64,000 bases of DNA from JAEUPI01 sp044222685 (lineage in GTDB: Bacteria; Pseudomonadota; Gammaproteobacteria; Burkholderiales; Burkholderiaceae_C): assembly GCA_044222685.1 (NCBI GenBank), contig JBGAMU010000008.1:7852-71851 (forward strand), in the 5' to 3' direction. The notes beneath the pieces were generated by a model. The model saw only the letters and a list, made by a program, of their open reading frames with translations, did not search any database and was not told the DNA's origin. Below, piece after piece: positions 16,929 to 24,322 of this stretch; the first letter of the stretch is position 1, and each line of letters begins with the position of its first letter. The translations under genes and the position numbers were made by a program.

Positions 16929-17798
16929 ATGACCACCATCGCCTTCCTCGGCACCGGCCTCATGGGCACGGGCTTCATCCGCCACGCGCGCGCCAAGGGC
17001 CTCACCGTGCGCGCCTGGAACCGCAGCGCGGCCAAGGCGCAGGCGCTGGCCGCGGGTGACTCGGGCGTCACCGCCTGCGCCACCGTGGCCGAGGCCGTGC
17101 GCGGCGCCGAGCGCATTCACCTGTCGCTGAGTGACGACGCCTCGGTCGACGCCGTGCTCGAGCCGCTGGCCGCCCCTGGCGCGCTGCCGGCCGGCGCCTG
17201 GCTGGTGGACCACACCACCACCGCGGTGCGCCCCACCGCCGAGCGCGTGGCGCGGTGGGATGCGCGGGGTATGCGCTTCGTGCATGCGCCGGTGTTCATG
17301 GCGCCGGCCAACTGCGCCGAGGGCACCGGCCTGATGCTGATCTCGGGCGACCCCGCGCGCCACGCGGCGCTGCAGGGCGCGCTGCAGGCGATGACCGGCA
17401 CGCTGGTCTACCTGGGCCCGCAGCCCGAGCGCGCGGCGGCGTTCAAGCTCTTCGGCAACCTCACGCTGCTGAGCATCCTGGGCATCCTGGGCGACGTCGG
17501 CCGCCTGGCCGCGGCGGTGGGCATCGACATGAAAGACGCGTTCAGCCTGTTCGACCACTTCAACCCCGGCCAGACGCTGCCGCAGCGCGCCAAGCGCATC
17601 TCCAGCGGCCAGTACAGCCCGCCGTCGTTCGAGATGTCCATGGCGCGCAAGGACTTGCGCTTGATGGTCGAAGAGGCCGCCCGCGGCGGGCAAGCGCTGG
17701 CGATGGTGCCGGCGCTGGCGAAGCTGCTGGACGAGGGGATTGCGCGGGGCGAGGGGGCGTTGGATGTGGCGGCGGCGATGCGGGTGCCTACGCCATGA
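16929..17798 (+). CDS. NAD(P)-dependent beta-hydroxyacid dehydrogenase (HIBADH family)
   Basis: 289 residues of the 3-hydroxyisobutyrate dehydrogenase/6-phosphogluconate dehydrogenase-like family. The N terminus has the Rossmann motif FLGTGLMGTGF, VDHTTTAVRPTAER replaces the usual DxST substrate loop, and AAFKLFGNLTLL carries the family catalytic lysine in K-x-x-G-N. The C-terminal helical domain holds DHFNPGQTLPQRAKR. Likely substrates are 3-hydroxy acids such as 3-hydroxyisobutyrate, tartronate semialdehyde or glyoxylate-type compounds. It stands alone between the ParA cassette and a converging ABC-binding protein, 26 bases away. It would fit branched-chain catabolism, but no neighbour proves this. 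Confidence 0.88.
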   Translation: MTTIAFLGTGLMGTGFIRHARAKGLTVRAWNRSAAKAQALAAGDSGVTACATVAEAVRGAERIHLSLSDDASVDAVLEPLAAPGALPAGAWLVDHTTTAVRPTAERVARWDARGMRFVHAPVFMAPANCAEGTGLMLISGDPARHAALQGALQAMTGTLVYLGPQPERAAAFKLFGNLTLLSILGILGDVGRLAAAVGIDMKDAFSLFDHFNPGQTLPQRAKRISSGQYSPPSFEMSMARKDLRLMVEEAARGGQALAMVPALAKLLDEGIARGEGALDVAAAMRVPTP

Positions 17799-17824
17799 GC
17801 GCGAACCCGAGGGCGCTGGGAGTC

Positions 17825-18811
17825 CTATTCAGAAATGACCTGGTCCGCCCGCAGCAGCAGTGACGGTGCCAGGGTGAGTCCGAGCGCCTTGGCGGTCTTC
17901 TGATTGACGACCAGCTCGAATTTGGTGGGTTGCTCGACGGGCAAGTCAGCGGGCTTGGCGCCTCTCAGGATCTTGTCCACGTAGACGCACAGCTGCTTCG
18001 CGGTTTGCAGGCGATTGGGCCCATACGCCATGAGGCCGCCCGCCTCGACGTACTCACGCCAACCGAAGACGCTGGGAAGTTGATGCTTGATTGCGAACTG
18101 CGCCGTCTGGCTGCGGTGCGCCATCGTCACCCCATCGGGAAACACGACGAGCGCGTTGGCGTTGTTCCGGACACAGGCTTCGAAAGCCCCGGGAAAGTCG
18201 GCGACGGTTCTGACCTGGTAGTACTGCACCGTGGCTCCGACAGCGCGCGCTGCCTGCTCCGTCTCGGCCAGTTCGCGCTGTTCGCCTGGATGCGACGGAT
18301 TGGCCAGCACCGCCACGCGCGACAGCTTCGGCGCGGCCTCCTTCAAGAGCTCGATGCGTTTGCCCACGAGGTCGAACGCGAGCCAGGTGATCCCGGTCAT
18401 GTTGCCGTCCGGTCTCCCAAGGCCGCTGGTGAACCCGGCCTGAACGGGATCCCCGCTGTACGAGAACACGATCGGAACGGTCTCGCTGGCCCTGCGCGCT
18501 GCCGCCGCGGCCGGACCCAGTGTGACGATGACTTCCACGCCCAGCCGGACCAACTCGCTGGCCAGGGCGGGCAGTGCCTCCAGCTCGCCGGCTCGGCGCT
18601 CGATGACCAGACTGCGTCCTTCAAGGTACCCCAGCTCGCGCAACCCATCTCGCAGCACGTCATAAAAGCCGCCTGGGGATCCCTGGTCGTTCTGGAGATA
18701 GCCGATCCGTCGCATGGCAGAGGGGCGCTGTGCGCCCACGGACCCTGGCGCCACGACACCGGTGAACGCGGACCCAAGCAAGCCACCGACCAGTCGACGC
18801 CGAAGGATCAT
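17825..18811 (-). CDS. Orphan ABC transporter substrate-binding protein
   Basis: 328 residues from the ATG at 18811; the frame opens earlier at 18856 but the signal peptide begins here (MILRRRLVGGLLGSAF, cleavage near GAQ). RIGYLQ starts the mature lobe, followed by GDPVQAGFTSGLGRPDGNMTGITW and VEQPTKFELVVNQKTAKALGL at the end. This is the ABC_sub_bind (TrpX/YtrF-like) periplasmic-binding family, abundant in Burkholderiales. No permease or ATPase gene is adjacent. A clear paralogue lies at 41219-42190 with the same ending pattern (VEQPTKFELVV, LRADxVI). The ligand is unknown. Confidence 0.88.
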   Translation of the reverse strand: MILRRRLVGGLLGSAFTGVVAPGSVGAQRPSAMRRIGYLQNDQGSPGGFYDVLRDGLRELGYLEGRSLVIERRAGELEALPALASELVRLGVEVIVTLGPAAAAARRASETVPIVFSYSGDPVQAGFTSGLGRPDGNMTGITWLAFDLVGKRIELLKEAAPKLSRVAVLANPSHPGEQRELAETEQAARAVGATVQYYQVRTVADFPGAFEACVRNNANALVVFPDGVTMAHRSQTAQFAIKHQLPSVFGWREYVEAGGLMAYGPNRLQTAKQLCVYVDKILRGAKPADLPVEQPTKFELVVNQKTAKALGLTLAPSLLLRADQVISE

Positions 18812-18902
18812 GGCAACTCCACGGCAAGGCCATACGAAGGAAGAGACCCCATTCAAGCACGAGACCGCGCATGGCGCAGTTCACTTTTGACGTTTTGAAC
18901 GC

Positions 18903-18940
18903 ATGACACCATGACGTCAAGATGTCATAACATCATGATG
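18903..18940. promoter_or_regulatory. Nested palindromes upstream of the toxin-antitoxin pair
   Basis: ATGACA (18903-18908) and TGTCAT (18923-18928) form a perfect inverted repeat enclosing the palindrome TGACGTCA (18912-18919). A further palindrome CATCATGATG follows at 18931-18940. The array ends 33 bases before the antitoxin ATG. RHH antitoxins normally repress their own operon through such palindromes, so this is the likely autoregulatory operator. Confidence 0.6.
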
Positions 18941-18972
18941 CTAAGATGCGTCACCGTCTCGAGGCCTCCACC

Positions 18973-19212
18973 ATGACCACCCCTGCCGAAGCCGTACGTT
19001 CCACTGTCTACCTGGAGCCCGAGCTGCACCAGGCGCTGCGCCTGAAGTCCGCGCACAGCCGCAAGAGCATGTCTGAAATCGTCAACGACGCCGTGCGCCA
19101 GGCGCTGCGCGAAGACGAAGCCGACCTTGCCGCCGTGCGCTCACGTGCCAAGGAGAAGGCATTGAGCTACGAAGATTTTCTCGCCAAGCTCAAGGCCGAT
19201 GGCACGCTATGA
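18973..19212 (+). CDS. Ribbon-helix-helix antitoxin
   Basis: 79 residues from the ATG at 18973; an earlier ATG at 18946 would add an unconserved MRHRLEAS leader. RSTVYLEPELHQALRLKSAHSRKSMSEIVNDAVRQAL is a standard RHH (CopG/Arc) DNA-binding domain, with the beta strand RSTVYL and two helices. The C-terminal tail (EDEADLAAVRSRAKEKALSYEDFLAKLKADG) is acidic and would wrap the toxin. Its stop overlaps the RelE toxin start by 14 bases, typical of coupled toxin-antitoxin genes. It should neutralise the toxin and repress transcription through the palindromes upstream. Confidence 0.9.
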   Translation: MTTPAEAVRSTVYLEPELHQALRLKSAHSRKSMSEIVNDAVRQALREDEADLAAVRSRAKEKALSYEDFLAKLKADGTL

Positions 19213-19462
19213 GCTGAGGGTCAAGCCGTCGGTGGCGAAAGACCTGCGCGGTATCCCAAAGGCCGACGTCAAACGTATCTTGAGCCGCATGCAGACGTTG
19301 CGGGATGACCCGCGTGCGCCCGGTTGCGAAAAGCTCAGCGGCAACAGCGATCTCTATCGCGTGCGGCAGGGCGTGTATCGGATCATCTACGCCATTGTCG
19401 AGGCCCAGGTTGTGGTGGAGGTGGTCGCGGTGGGTCATCGAAGCGAGGTCTATCGCGGTTAG
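19199..19462 (+). CDS. RelE/ParE-family toxin
   Basis: 87 residues of the RelE/ParE fold: YELRVKPSVAKDLRGIPKADVKRILSRM, CEKLSGNSDLYRVRQGVYRIIYAI and VVVEVVAVGHRSEVYR. The Arg-rich middle and the C-terminal GHRSEVYR, with its basic residues and tyrosine, match RelE mRNA interferases that cut mRNA in the ribosomal A site. It overlaps the RHH antitoxin gene by 14 bases. The last 27 bases of this gene recur exactly at 33591-33617, where only a fragment of a second copy remains. Both genes look intact, so the locus is probably functional. Confidence 0.9.
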   Translation: MARYELRVKPSVAKDLRGIPKADVKRILSRMQTLRDDPRAPGCEKLSGNSDLYRVRQGVYRIIYAIVEAQVVVEVVAVGHRSEVYRG

Positions 19463-19482
19463 GCCTCGTCGTGGGCATAGAC

Positions 19483-20079
19483 ATGAAAGACTCCCCGAGC
19501 TTGTTCCAGAACGCCAAGGCTTTCGAGGCCTGGCTGAGGAAGCATCACGCCACTTCCGACGGCCTCTGGCTCAGGATCGCCAAGCGGGGCGCCGCCGAAC
19601 CCAGCGTCACCTACCCCGAGGCGGTGGAAATCGCGCTCTGTTGGGGCTGGATCGACGGCCAGAAGAAGGGCCTAGACGAGCAGCACTATCTCCAGCGCTT
19701 CACACCACGGCGCGCGCGCAGCGTGTGGTCGAAGATCAACATCGAGAAGGTCGCGGCGCTCATCGAGGCGGGCCGCATGCAGGCGCCGGGCCACGCGCAG
19801 GTTGCGGCGGCCAAGGCCGACGGACGCTGGGCGCGGGCCTACGATGGACCGCGCACGTCCGCGGTGCCAGAGGACCTGTTGGCGGCACTGGCAGCCGAGC
19901 CGAAGGCCGAGGCGTTCTTTGCAACGATCAACGCGGCCAATCGCTACGCCGTACTGTGGCGCATACAGACGGCCGTGAAGCCCGAGACGCGCGCCAGGCG
20001 CATCGCCCAGCTGGTGGAGATGCTGGCGCGCGGCGAGACCGTGCACATCTTCAAACCCAAGGTCAAGGCATCGCGCTGA
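19483..20079 (+). CDS. YdeI/OmpD-associated family protein
   Basis: 198 residues from the ATG at 19483 (a GTG 12 bases upstream is possible). The sequence runs FQNAKAFEAWLRKHHATSDGLWLRIAKRG, then SVTYPEAVEIALCWGWIDGQKKGLDEQHYLQRFTPR and SVWSKINIEKVAALIEAGRM, all typical of the YdeI/Omp-associated (DUF1801/DUF1905-type) family. The C-terminal Lys/Arg-rich part (HIFKPKVKASR) is also typical. Members have been linked to bacteriocin or polymyxin tolerance, but the biochemical function is unknown. It begins 20 bases after relE and may be co-transcribed, though the gap and separate theme suggest independent expression. Confidence 0.85.
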   Translation: MKDSPSLFQNAKAFEAWLRKHHATSDGLWLRIAKRGAAEPSVTYPEAVEIALCWGWIDGQKKGLDEQHYLQRFTPRRARSVWSKINIEKVAALIEAGRMQAPGHAQVAAAKADGRWARAYDGPRTSAVPEDLLAALAAEPKAEAFFATINAANRYAVLWRIQTAVKPETRARRIAQLVEMLARGETVHIFKPKVKASR

Positions 20080-20158
20080 ACGTCACGGTCTGCGGCCCAC
20101 CTATCAGCGCATGCCATGACCGGCGCTGGCGGCGTTGGTGGCGATGCGGGTGCCGGGC

Positions 20159-23100
20159 TCATCGCGCGCGCGTGTCGCCGACGACGACAAACGGGGCCCA
20201 GAATGCCGGGTGAGCGCGGCGCTTGTCCTGCGCGAGCAGCAACATGGCCTGGCGCAGTGCGTCCGCCTTGCTCGCGCCGCGGCTGTATGCATTCATCATC
20301 GAGGTGGTGATGCGAACCGCGCTTGCGGACTCGACCGGCCAATGGGAGACGAGCAACGCCCTTGCGCCGGCGTAGAAGAACGACCGCGCCAGTCCGGAAA
20401 GCGGCTCCTGGCTGCCTTCACGTCCCGACGCCGTGTTGCAGGCAGAAAGCACGACCCACTCGGCGCCGAGCCGCAGTTCCGCGATCTCGCTGGCGCTCAG
20501 CAGACTGGCTCGCCAGTCTGCAGGCGAAGGCGCTGACAGCACGAGCGCCGGCTCACGCAGAGCGCCGGACTCCGCTGCCGTGAGGCCGTGCGTGGCGAAA
20601 GCGATCGTCGCCACGTTCTCGAGTGGCAGTTGGGTCAGGGCCGCCTTGGTCGCTCGATCGCGCAGGTACACGTTCTGGCGGTCTCCACCCACCGCGCTCG
20701 CCAGCGCGTGCAGCTCGCGCTCTGTTTCGGGCAAGGGCACCAGGGCGGCCAGGCTGTCCGGGAATATGGGGTCACCAAAACCGATGAACGATCGTGAAAG
20801 TCCACCGCGAGCCTTGGACGAGCGCACGGCAACGAGGGATGCCTCGGAGGGCCAGGTGACCATTGCGTACCGCTGCAGGAGCCACTTCGGTTTCTGCGGT
20901 GCCGCTCCAGGTGCGGGCGCCTGCGTGACCAGTACGTGCAGAGGCAACCGGCTTATCGGCCCGTCCGGCACGACCAGCAGCGTGCGCACGCCCGCGAGTC
21001 GGTCGGCAAGCGGTTCGATCAGTGCCTTGTAGAGTTGATGCGCGACGGCAAAGTCGAAGCTCGATGCATCGCGAGCTTCGCTGCGGCCCGGGTCCAACTG
21101 GTCTCGCAGGCGCTCCACCAGGCGCTCGAGGGATTGCCGGTCGATCGGGAGGCGCTGAAACGTCGACTCGCGTTCGCCACCGACGATGACCCAGGCAAAA
21201 CACCCAGCGTCGCTGGTTAGGTAGCTCACGACGGCCTCACGCGGCTTGAGTACCGATCGAATCTGGGCCCTGCTCACCGGCTGCTGACTCAGCAGCGATC
21301 CAAACTGCGGAAACTGGGCCTCGAGATGCTTGTCGAGTTCGGCGAGGCGGCGTTTCAACGTCGCCTGCTTCGCCTTCATCTCTGCTTCTTCGTTCGGCAG
21401 GCGTTGGTGGGACGGCTTTCCTATGGCCTCCACCAGGCGATCGTCGATCGCCGTGACCTGTGCCGCAGCGTCCTGCCGCTCACGGATCAGTTCGGCCAGA
21501 GGCCCCTTGCCGCTGGCCTGCCGGGCGGCCATCTGCGCCAACTGCGTTCCGGCTTCGCTCTGCTTTGCTCTCTGGGCTGCGGTGAGCGATTCGTCGAACG
21601 CCGTGCGCTCGGCTGTCCAGAGCAACTGCACATGCTCCGCAAATCGCGCAGCGCGTGGCCGGACCAGTGCCGTTCCACCGCGTCCGGCAGCGTTCAGGAG
21701 TTCAAGCTGAGGGACCAGGATCGCGTTGGCCTGCCGGGACTCGTTCAGCGCAACGGACAGCTTGCCCGTCCTTGCGTGAAGGGCCGCGGCATCGCGCAGC
21801 AGATCGGCGTGCCGAGGGTGATCGCTTCCGACCGATTGCTCGCTTTCGATCAGCGCGGCGGCGATCGATCGTTCCGCCTCCTCGCGCATCCCCTGCTCAA
21901 GCCGGACACTTGCCAGTCCCTGCAAGGCGGACGCTCGCAGCGGGTGCGGCCGAGCGACGACTCGCTCGATGATTCGACTCGCCTCGTCGAATCTCGAAGC
22001 AGCGTCAACGAGGTTTCCAAGGCGCGATTCCGCCTCACCAAGACCTCGCAGGCTGCCCGCGCGATCGATCGTCTCGGTTCCGGTGTTTCTGGCAAAGCGG
22101 TCGATCGCGTGCAGATAGTGGCGCCTTGCCTCCTCCGGCATGCCCGCCTTGAGTGCAGCGTCGCCGAGCCCGGCGCTGAGTTCTGCCGCGACGAAGCTCG
22201 CCTCACCTGCGGTCTTCAACTCGACGTCGAGCGCTCGCTGCAGCAGCGCGCGCCCCTGCACGAAGCGACCTTCCGATACCAGCAGGAGTCCGAGGTTCCC
22301 AACGGCTGTGATCGTCGTATTGCGTTCCGCGCCCAACACACGTTCATAACCTTCCAGGGCCTCCCGATAGCTGGTTTCGGCTTCCGCGTAACGACCGAGG
22401 GCGCGATATGTCGAGCCAAGATTGGTCATGTACCCGAACACGTTGATGTGGTCGTTGCCGAACAGCTTGCGGGTCAGTGCGATCGCCTCCTCCAGCAGGC
22501 CGATCGCAGGGCCAAAGGGCCCTCTGATCTGGTAGATGAGAGCCAGGCGGTTGAGCACGATCGGCTCCATGACATGCTCGCGTTCGTTCGTTCGCTCGCG
22601 GTGCTGACGGTAGATCGTCCGCGCGCGTTCCAGAAGATCCTTTGCCTCGTCGAATCGACCCATGTCGCGATAGGCAATCGACAGGTCCGCCATCGTGTTC
22701 GCGACGTTGAGTCCGTCGCCACGCTCGATCGTTCTGCGGACCTCCAGTGCGCGAAGAAAGTGAGCCTCTGCGAGCCGGTAATCGCCCTTTGCAATACGGA
22801 GCAGGCCAAGATCATTGAGCGTTTCGGCCGTCCGCTCGCTCACAGCACCGGCCGTGCGAGTCCGCAACTCGAGCAGGTCCGTAAAGATCGCCTCCGATTC
22901 CGAGTACTCGTCCTGATAGAAGAGAGCGGACCCCAGATCGCTCATGGCGTCGCCACGCGCCAAGTCATCTGGCGGCTCTTGCTGTTGTCTCAACTTCAAG
23001 CGAAGGCGAAGAAATCGAAGCCCCGCGACTGGATCGCCGTCCCTGAACCAGACCGTAGGTGGAGTGAGCAAGTCAGCCAGGCGTGCAGGATCGATCCGGG

Positions 23101-23311
23101 CCTCTTCGGCAGCGGCAATTGCCGCGTCAAGACGTTCGACGCTTTCAGCGGCCTTTGCCGCTTGCTGAAGCCGAGCCACCTCGTCGAACAGCTCGACGAT
23201 CGCAGGGGGAACGGGCGCCTGATTCGCGTGTCCCCAGCCCAAACTCGATGCGAGGAACGAGAAGACAAGAGCCTTCAGCATCCACGATCGACGCAGCCAA
23301 CCTGCTGTCAT
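20159..23311 (-). CDS. Exported CHAT-domain (caspase-like) TPR protein
   Basis: 1050 residues. A signal peptide (residues 1-29, LKALVFSFLASSLGWGHA) is followed by a long TPR array from about 30 to 470 (for example YSESEAIFTDLLELR, YRLAEAHFLRALEVRR, YAEAETSYREALEGYERVLG). A coiled-coil region (about 560-640) and a C-terminal CHAT domain (about 740-1045) complete it. CHAT domains are clan CD cysteine peptidases; the dyad is visible as His908 in FATHG and Cys958 in SACNTA, so it looks active. It converges on the YdeI gene and diverges from the secreted protein at 23467. With the kinase and sigma factor genes downstream it forms a likely signalling module. Confidence 0.92.
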   Translation of the reverse strand: MTAGWLRRSWMLKALVFSFLASSLGWGHANQAPVPPAIVELFDEVARLQQAAKAAESVERLDAAIAAAEEARIDPARLADLLTPPTVWFRDGDPVAGLRFLRLRLKLRQQQEPPDDLARGDAMSDLGSALFYQDEYSESEAIFTDLLELRTRTAGAVSERTAETLNDLGLLRIAKGDYRLAEAHFLRALEVRRTIERGDGLNVANTMADLSIAYRDMGRFDEAKDLLERARTIYRQHRERTNEREHVMEPIVLNRLALIYQIRGPFGPAIGLLEEAIALTRKLFGNDHINVFGYMTNLGSTYRALGRYAEAETSYREALEGYERVLGAERNTTITAVGNLGLLLVSEGRFVQGRALLQRALDVELKTAGEASFVAAELSAGLGDAALKAGMPEEARRHYLHAIDRFARNTGTETIDRAGSLRGLGEAESRLGNLVDAASRFDEASRIIERVVARPHPLRASALQGLASVRLEQGMREEAERSIAAALIESEQSVGSDHPRHADLLRDAAALHARTGKLSVALNESRQANAILVPQLELLNAAGRGGTALVRPRAARFAEHVQLLWTAERTAFDESLTAAQRAKQSEAGTQLAQMAARQASGKGPLAELIRERQDAAAQVTAIDDRLVEAIGKPSHQRLPNEEAEMKAKQATLKRRLAELDKHLEAQFPQFGSLLSQQPVSRAQIRSVLKPREAVVSYLTSDAGCFAWVIVGGERESTFQRLPIDRQSLERLVERLRDQLDPGRSEARDASSFDFAVAHQLYKALIEPLADRLAGVRTLLVVPDGPISRLPLHVLVTQAPAPGAAPQKPKWLLQRYAMVTWPSEASLVAVRSSKARGGLSRSFIGFGDPIFPDSLAALVPLPETERELHALASAVGGDRQNVYLRDRATKAALTQLPLENVATIAFATHGLTAAESGALREPALVLSAPSPADWRASLLSASEIAELRLGAEWVVLSACNTASGREGSQEPLSGLARSFFYAGARALLVSHWPVESASAVRITTSMMNAYSRGASKADALRQAMLLLAQDKRRAHPAFWAPFVVVGDTRAR

Positions 23312-23466
23312 GGGTGAAACCGCTGGATGCGAGGCACAGGGTTGGTCGAACGGGGAGTTCGCGATGACTGTACCCTCGGCTGACAGGATTTGGCCGATTC
23401 CGACCGATCAGGCCGTATGGACACACGGAGAGGCCAGAATCGGCCGCTGGTGCTGCGGAGACCTCG

Positions 23467-24288
23467 ATGCGGAACTTGACTGCGTGCGCGCTTGCGATGC
23501 TCCTTGGCCCGTGCAGCCAGGCCGCAGACGTGGCCGGTTATGTGCTGGCCGTGCAGGGCAGGTGGTCGCTGCAGGGTCAGCCGGCCGAACTCGTGGTCGG
23601 TGCACCGGTGGTCCAGGGGGCGAGCCTGGTGGCCGCCTCGCCGGCGGCTGGTGATCACATCGTGGTCGTCGAGGCCACGTCGGGCGCGGTGCTCGTATCC
23701 CGTCACTGCGACACCGGCCGCGCCTGCGCGCGGCCGCTCGCCGTGCCGCGGCCGTCCGAGGCCCGCTCTGAGGGGTCGCCCGTTGTGCGGATGCTCAACG
23801 CGATCTTTGCGCGCATCGCCGGCGATCCCGACCGCTACATCACCACACTGAGCCGCGGATCCGCCCGCCTCGTCGATGCGGTCTTGCCATGGTCCGAGGC
23901 TGGCGTCGACCTTGCGCCGGTGTTGCCGGGCCTGCCAGCAGGAAGCGAGCACGCGATCGCCGTGACGACGCTGCGATGCCGCGGGCTGGGCGCCTGCCCG
24001 CAAACGTCGCTGAAGGCGGGCATCGGTGGCCCGACGGGACAGGGGTCGACGACGATCCACGGGCTTTCGCCCGGGCTCTACGAACTCGTCGTCCATCGGC
24101 AGCGCGGCGCGATCGGGCCGGAGCGTGTGAGCGCCTGGATCCTGTTGCTGCCTTCGTCACAGCATGCGCGGGCCGAAGAAATCTACCGGGCCGGCGTAGG
24201 CCTCGCGCAGCGCTGGGGCACGGACGTCGACGCCGCCACCAAGCAGGGTTTTCTGAATGCGCTGCTCGAGGAACTCGCAGGCGCCTGA
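23467..24288 (+). CDS. Exported protein of unknown function beside the CHAT and kinase genes
   Basis: 273 residues, not recognised. The signal peptide is residues 1-19 (MRNLTACALAMLLGPCSQA, cleavage before ADVAG). The mature start, VAGYVLAVQGRWSLQG and the following beta-rich segment to about residue 80, suggests a FecR-like or SH3-like fold. A second beta-rich part (about 155-225) has LSPGLYELVVH, which looks like a carboxypeptidase-regulatory or Ig-like strand set. The last 40 residues are helical. Four cysteines occur in the mature part. It lies divergent from the CHAT gene and convergent with the kinase gene. A partner role in CHAT/kinase signalling is guessed from position. Confidence 0.75.
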   Translation: MRNLTACALAMLLGPCSQAADVAGYVLAVQGRWSLQGQPAELVVGAPVVQGASLVAASPAAGDHIVVVEATSGAVLVSRHCDTGRACARPLAVPRPSEARSEGSPVVRMLNAIFARIAGDPDRYITTLSRGSARLVDAVLPWSEAGVDLAPVLPGLPAGSEHAIAVTTLRCRGLGACPQTSLKAGIGGPTGQGSTTIHGLSPGLYELVVHRQRGAIGPERVSAWILLLPSSQHARAEEIYRAGVGLAQRWGTDVDAATKQGFLNALLEELAGA

Positions 24289-24294
24289 CCCGCG

Positions 24295-24315
24295 GGCTGC
24301 CGCCAGGCGGCAGCC
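24295..24315. terminator. Bidirectional hairpin between convergent genes
   Basis: GGCTGCCGCC (24295-24304) and GGCGGCAGCC (24306-24315) form a perfect 10-bp inverted repeat around one base, in the 34-base gap between two convergent stops. The folded stem would be about 8-9 bp. There is no U-tract on either side, so it may act as a bidirectional attenuating hairpin rather than a classical intrinsic terminator. Confidence 0.55.
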
Positions 24316-24322
24316 TGCCGCA

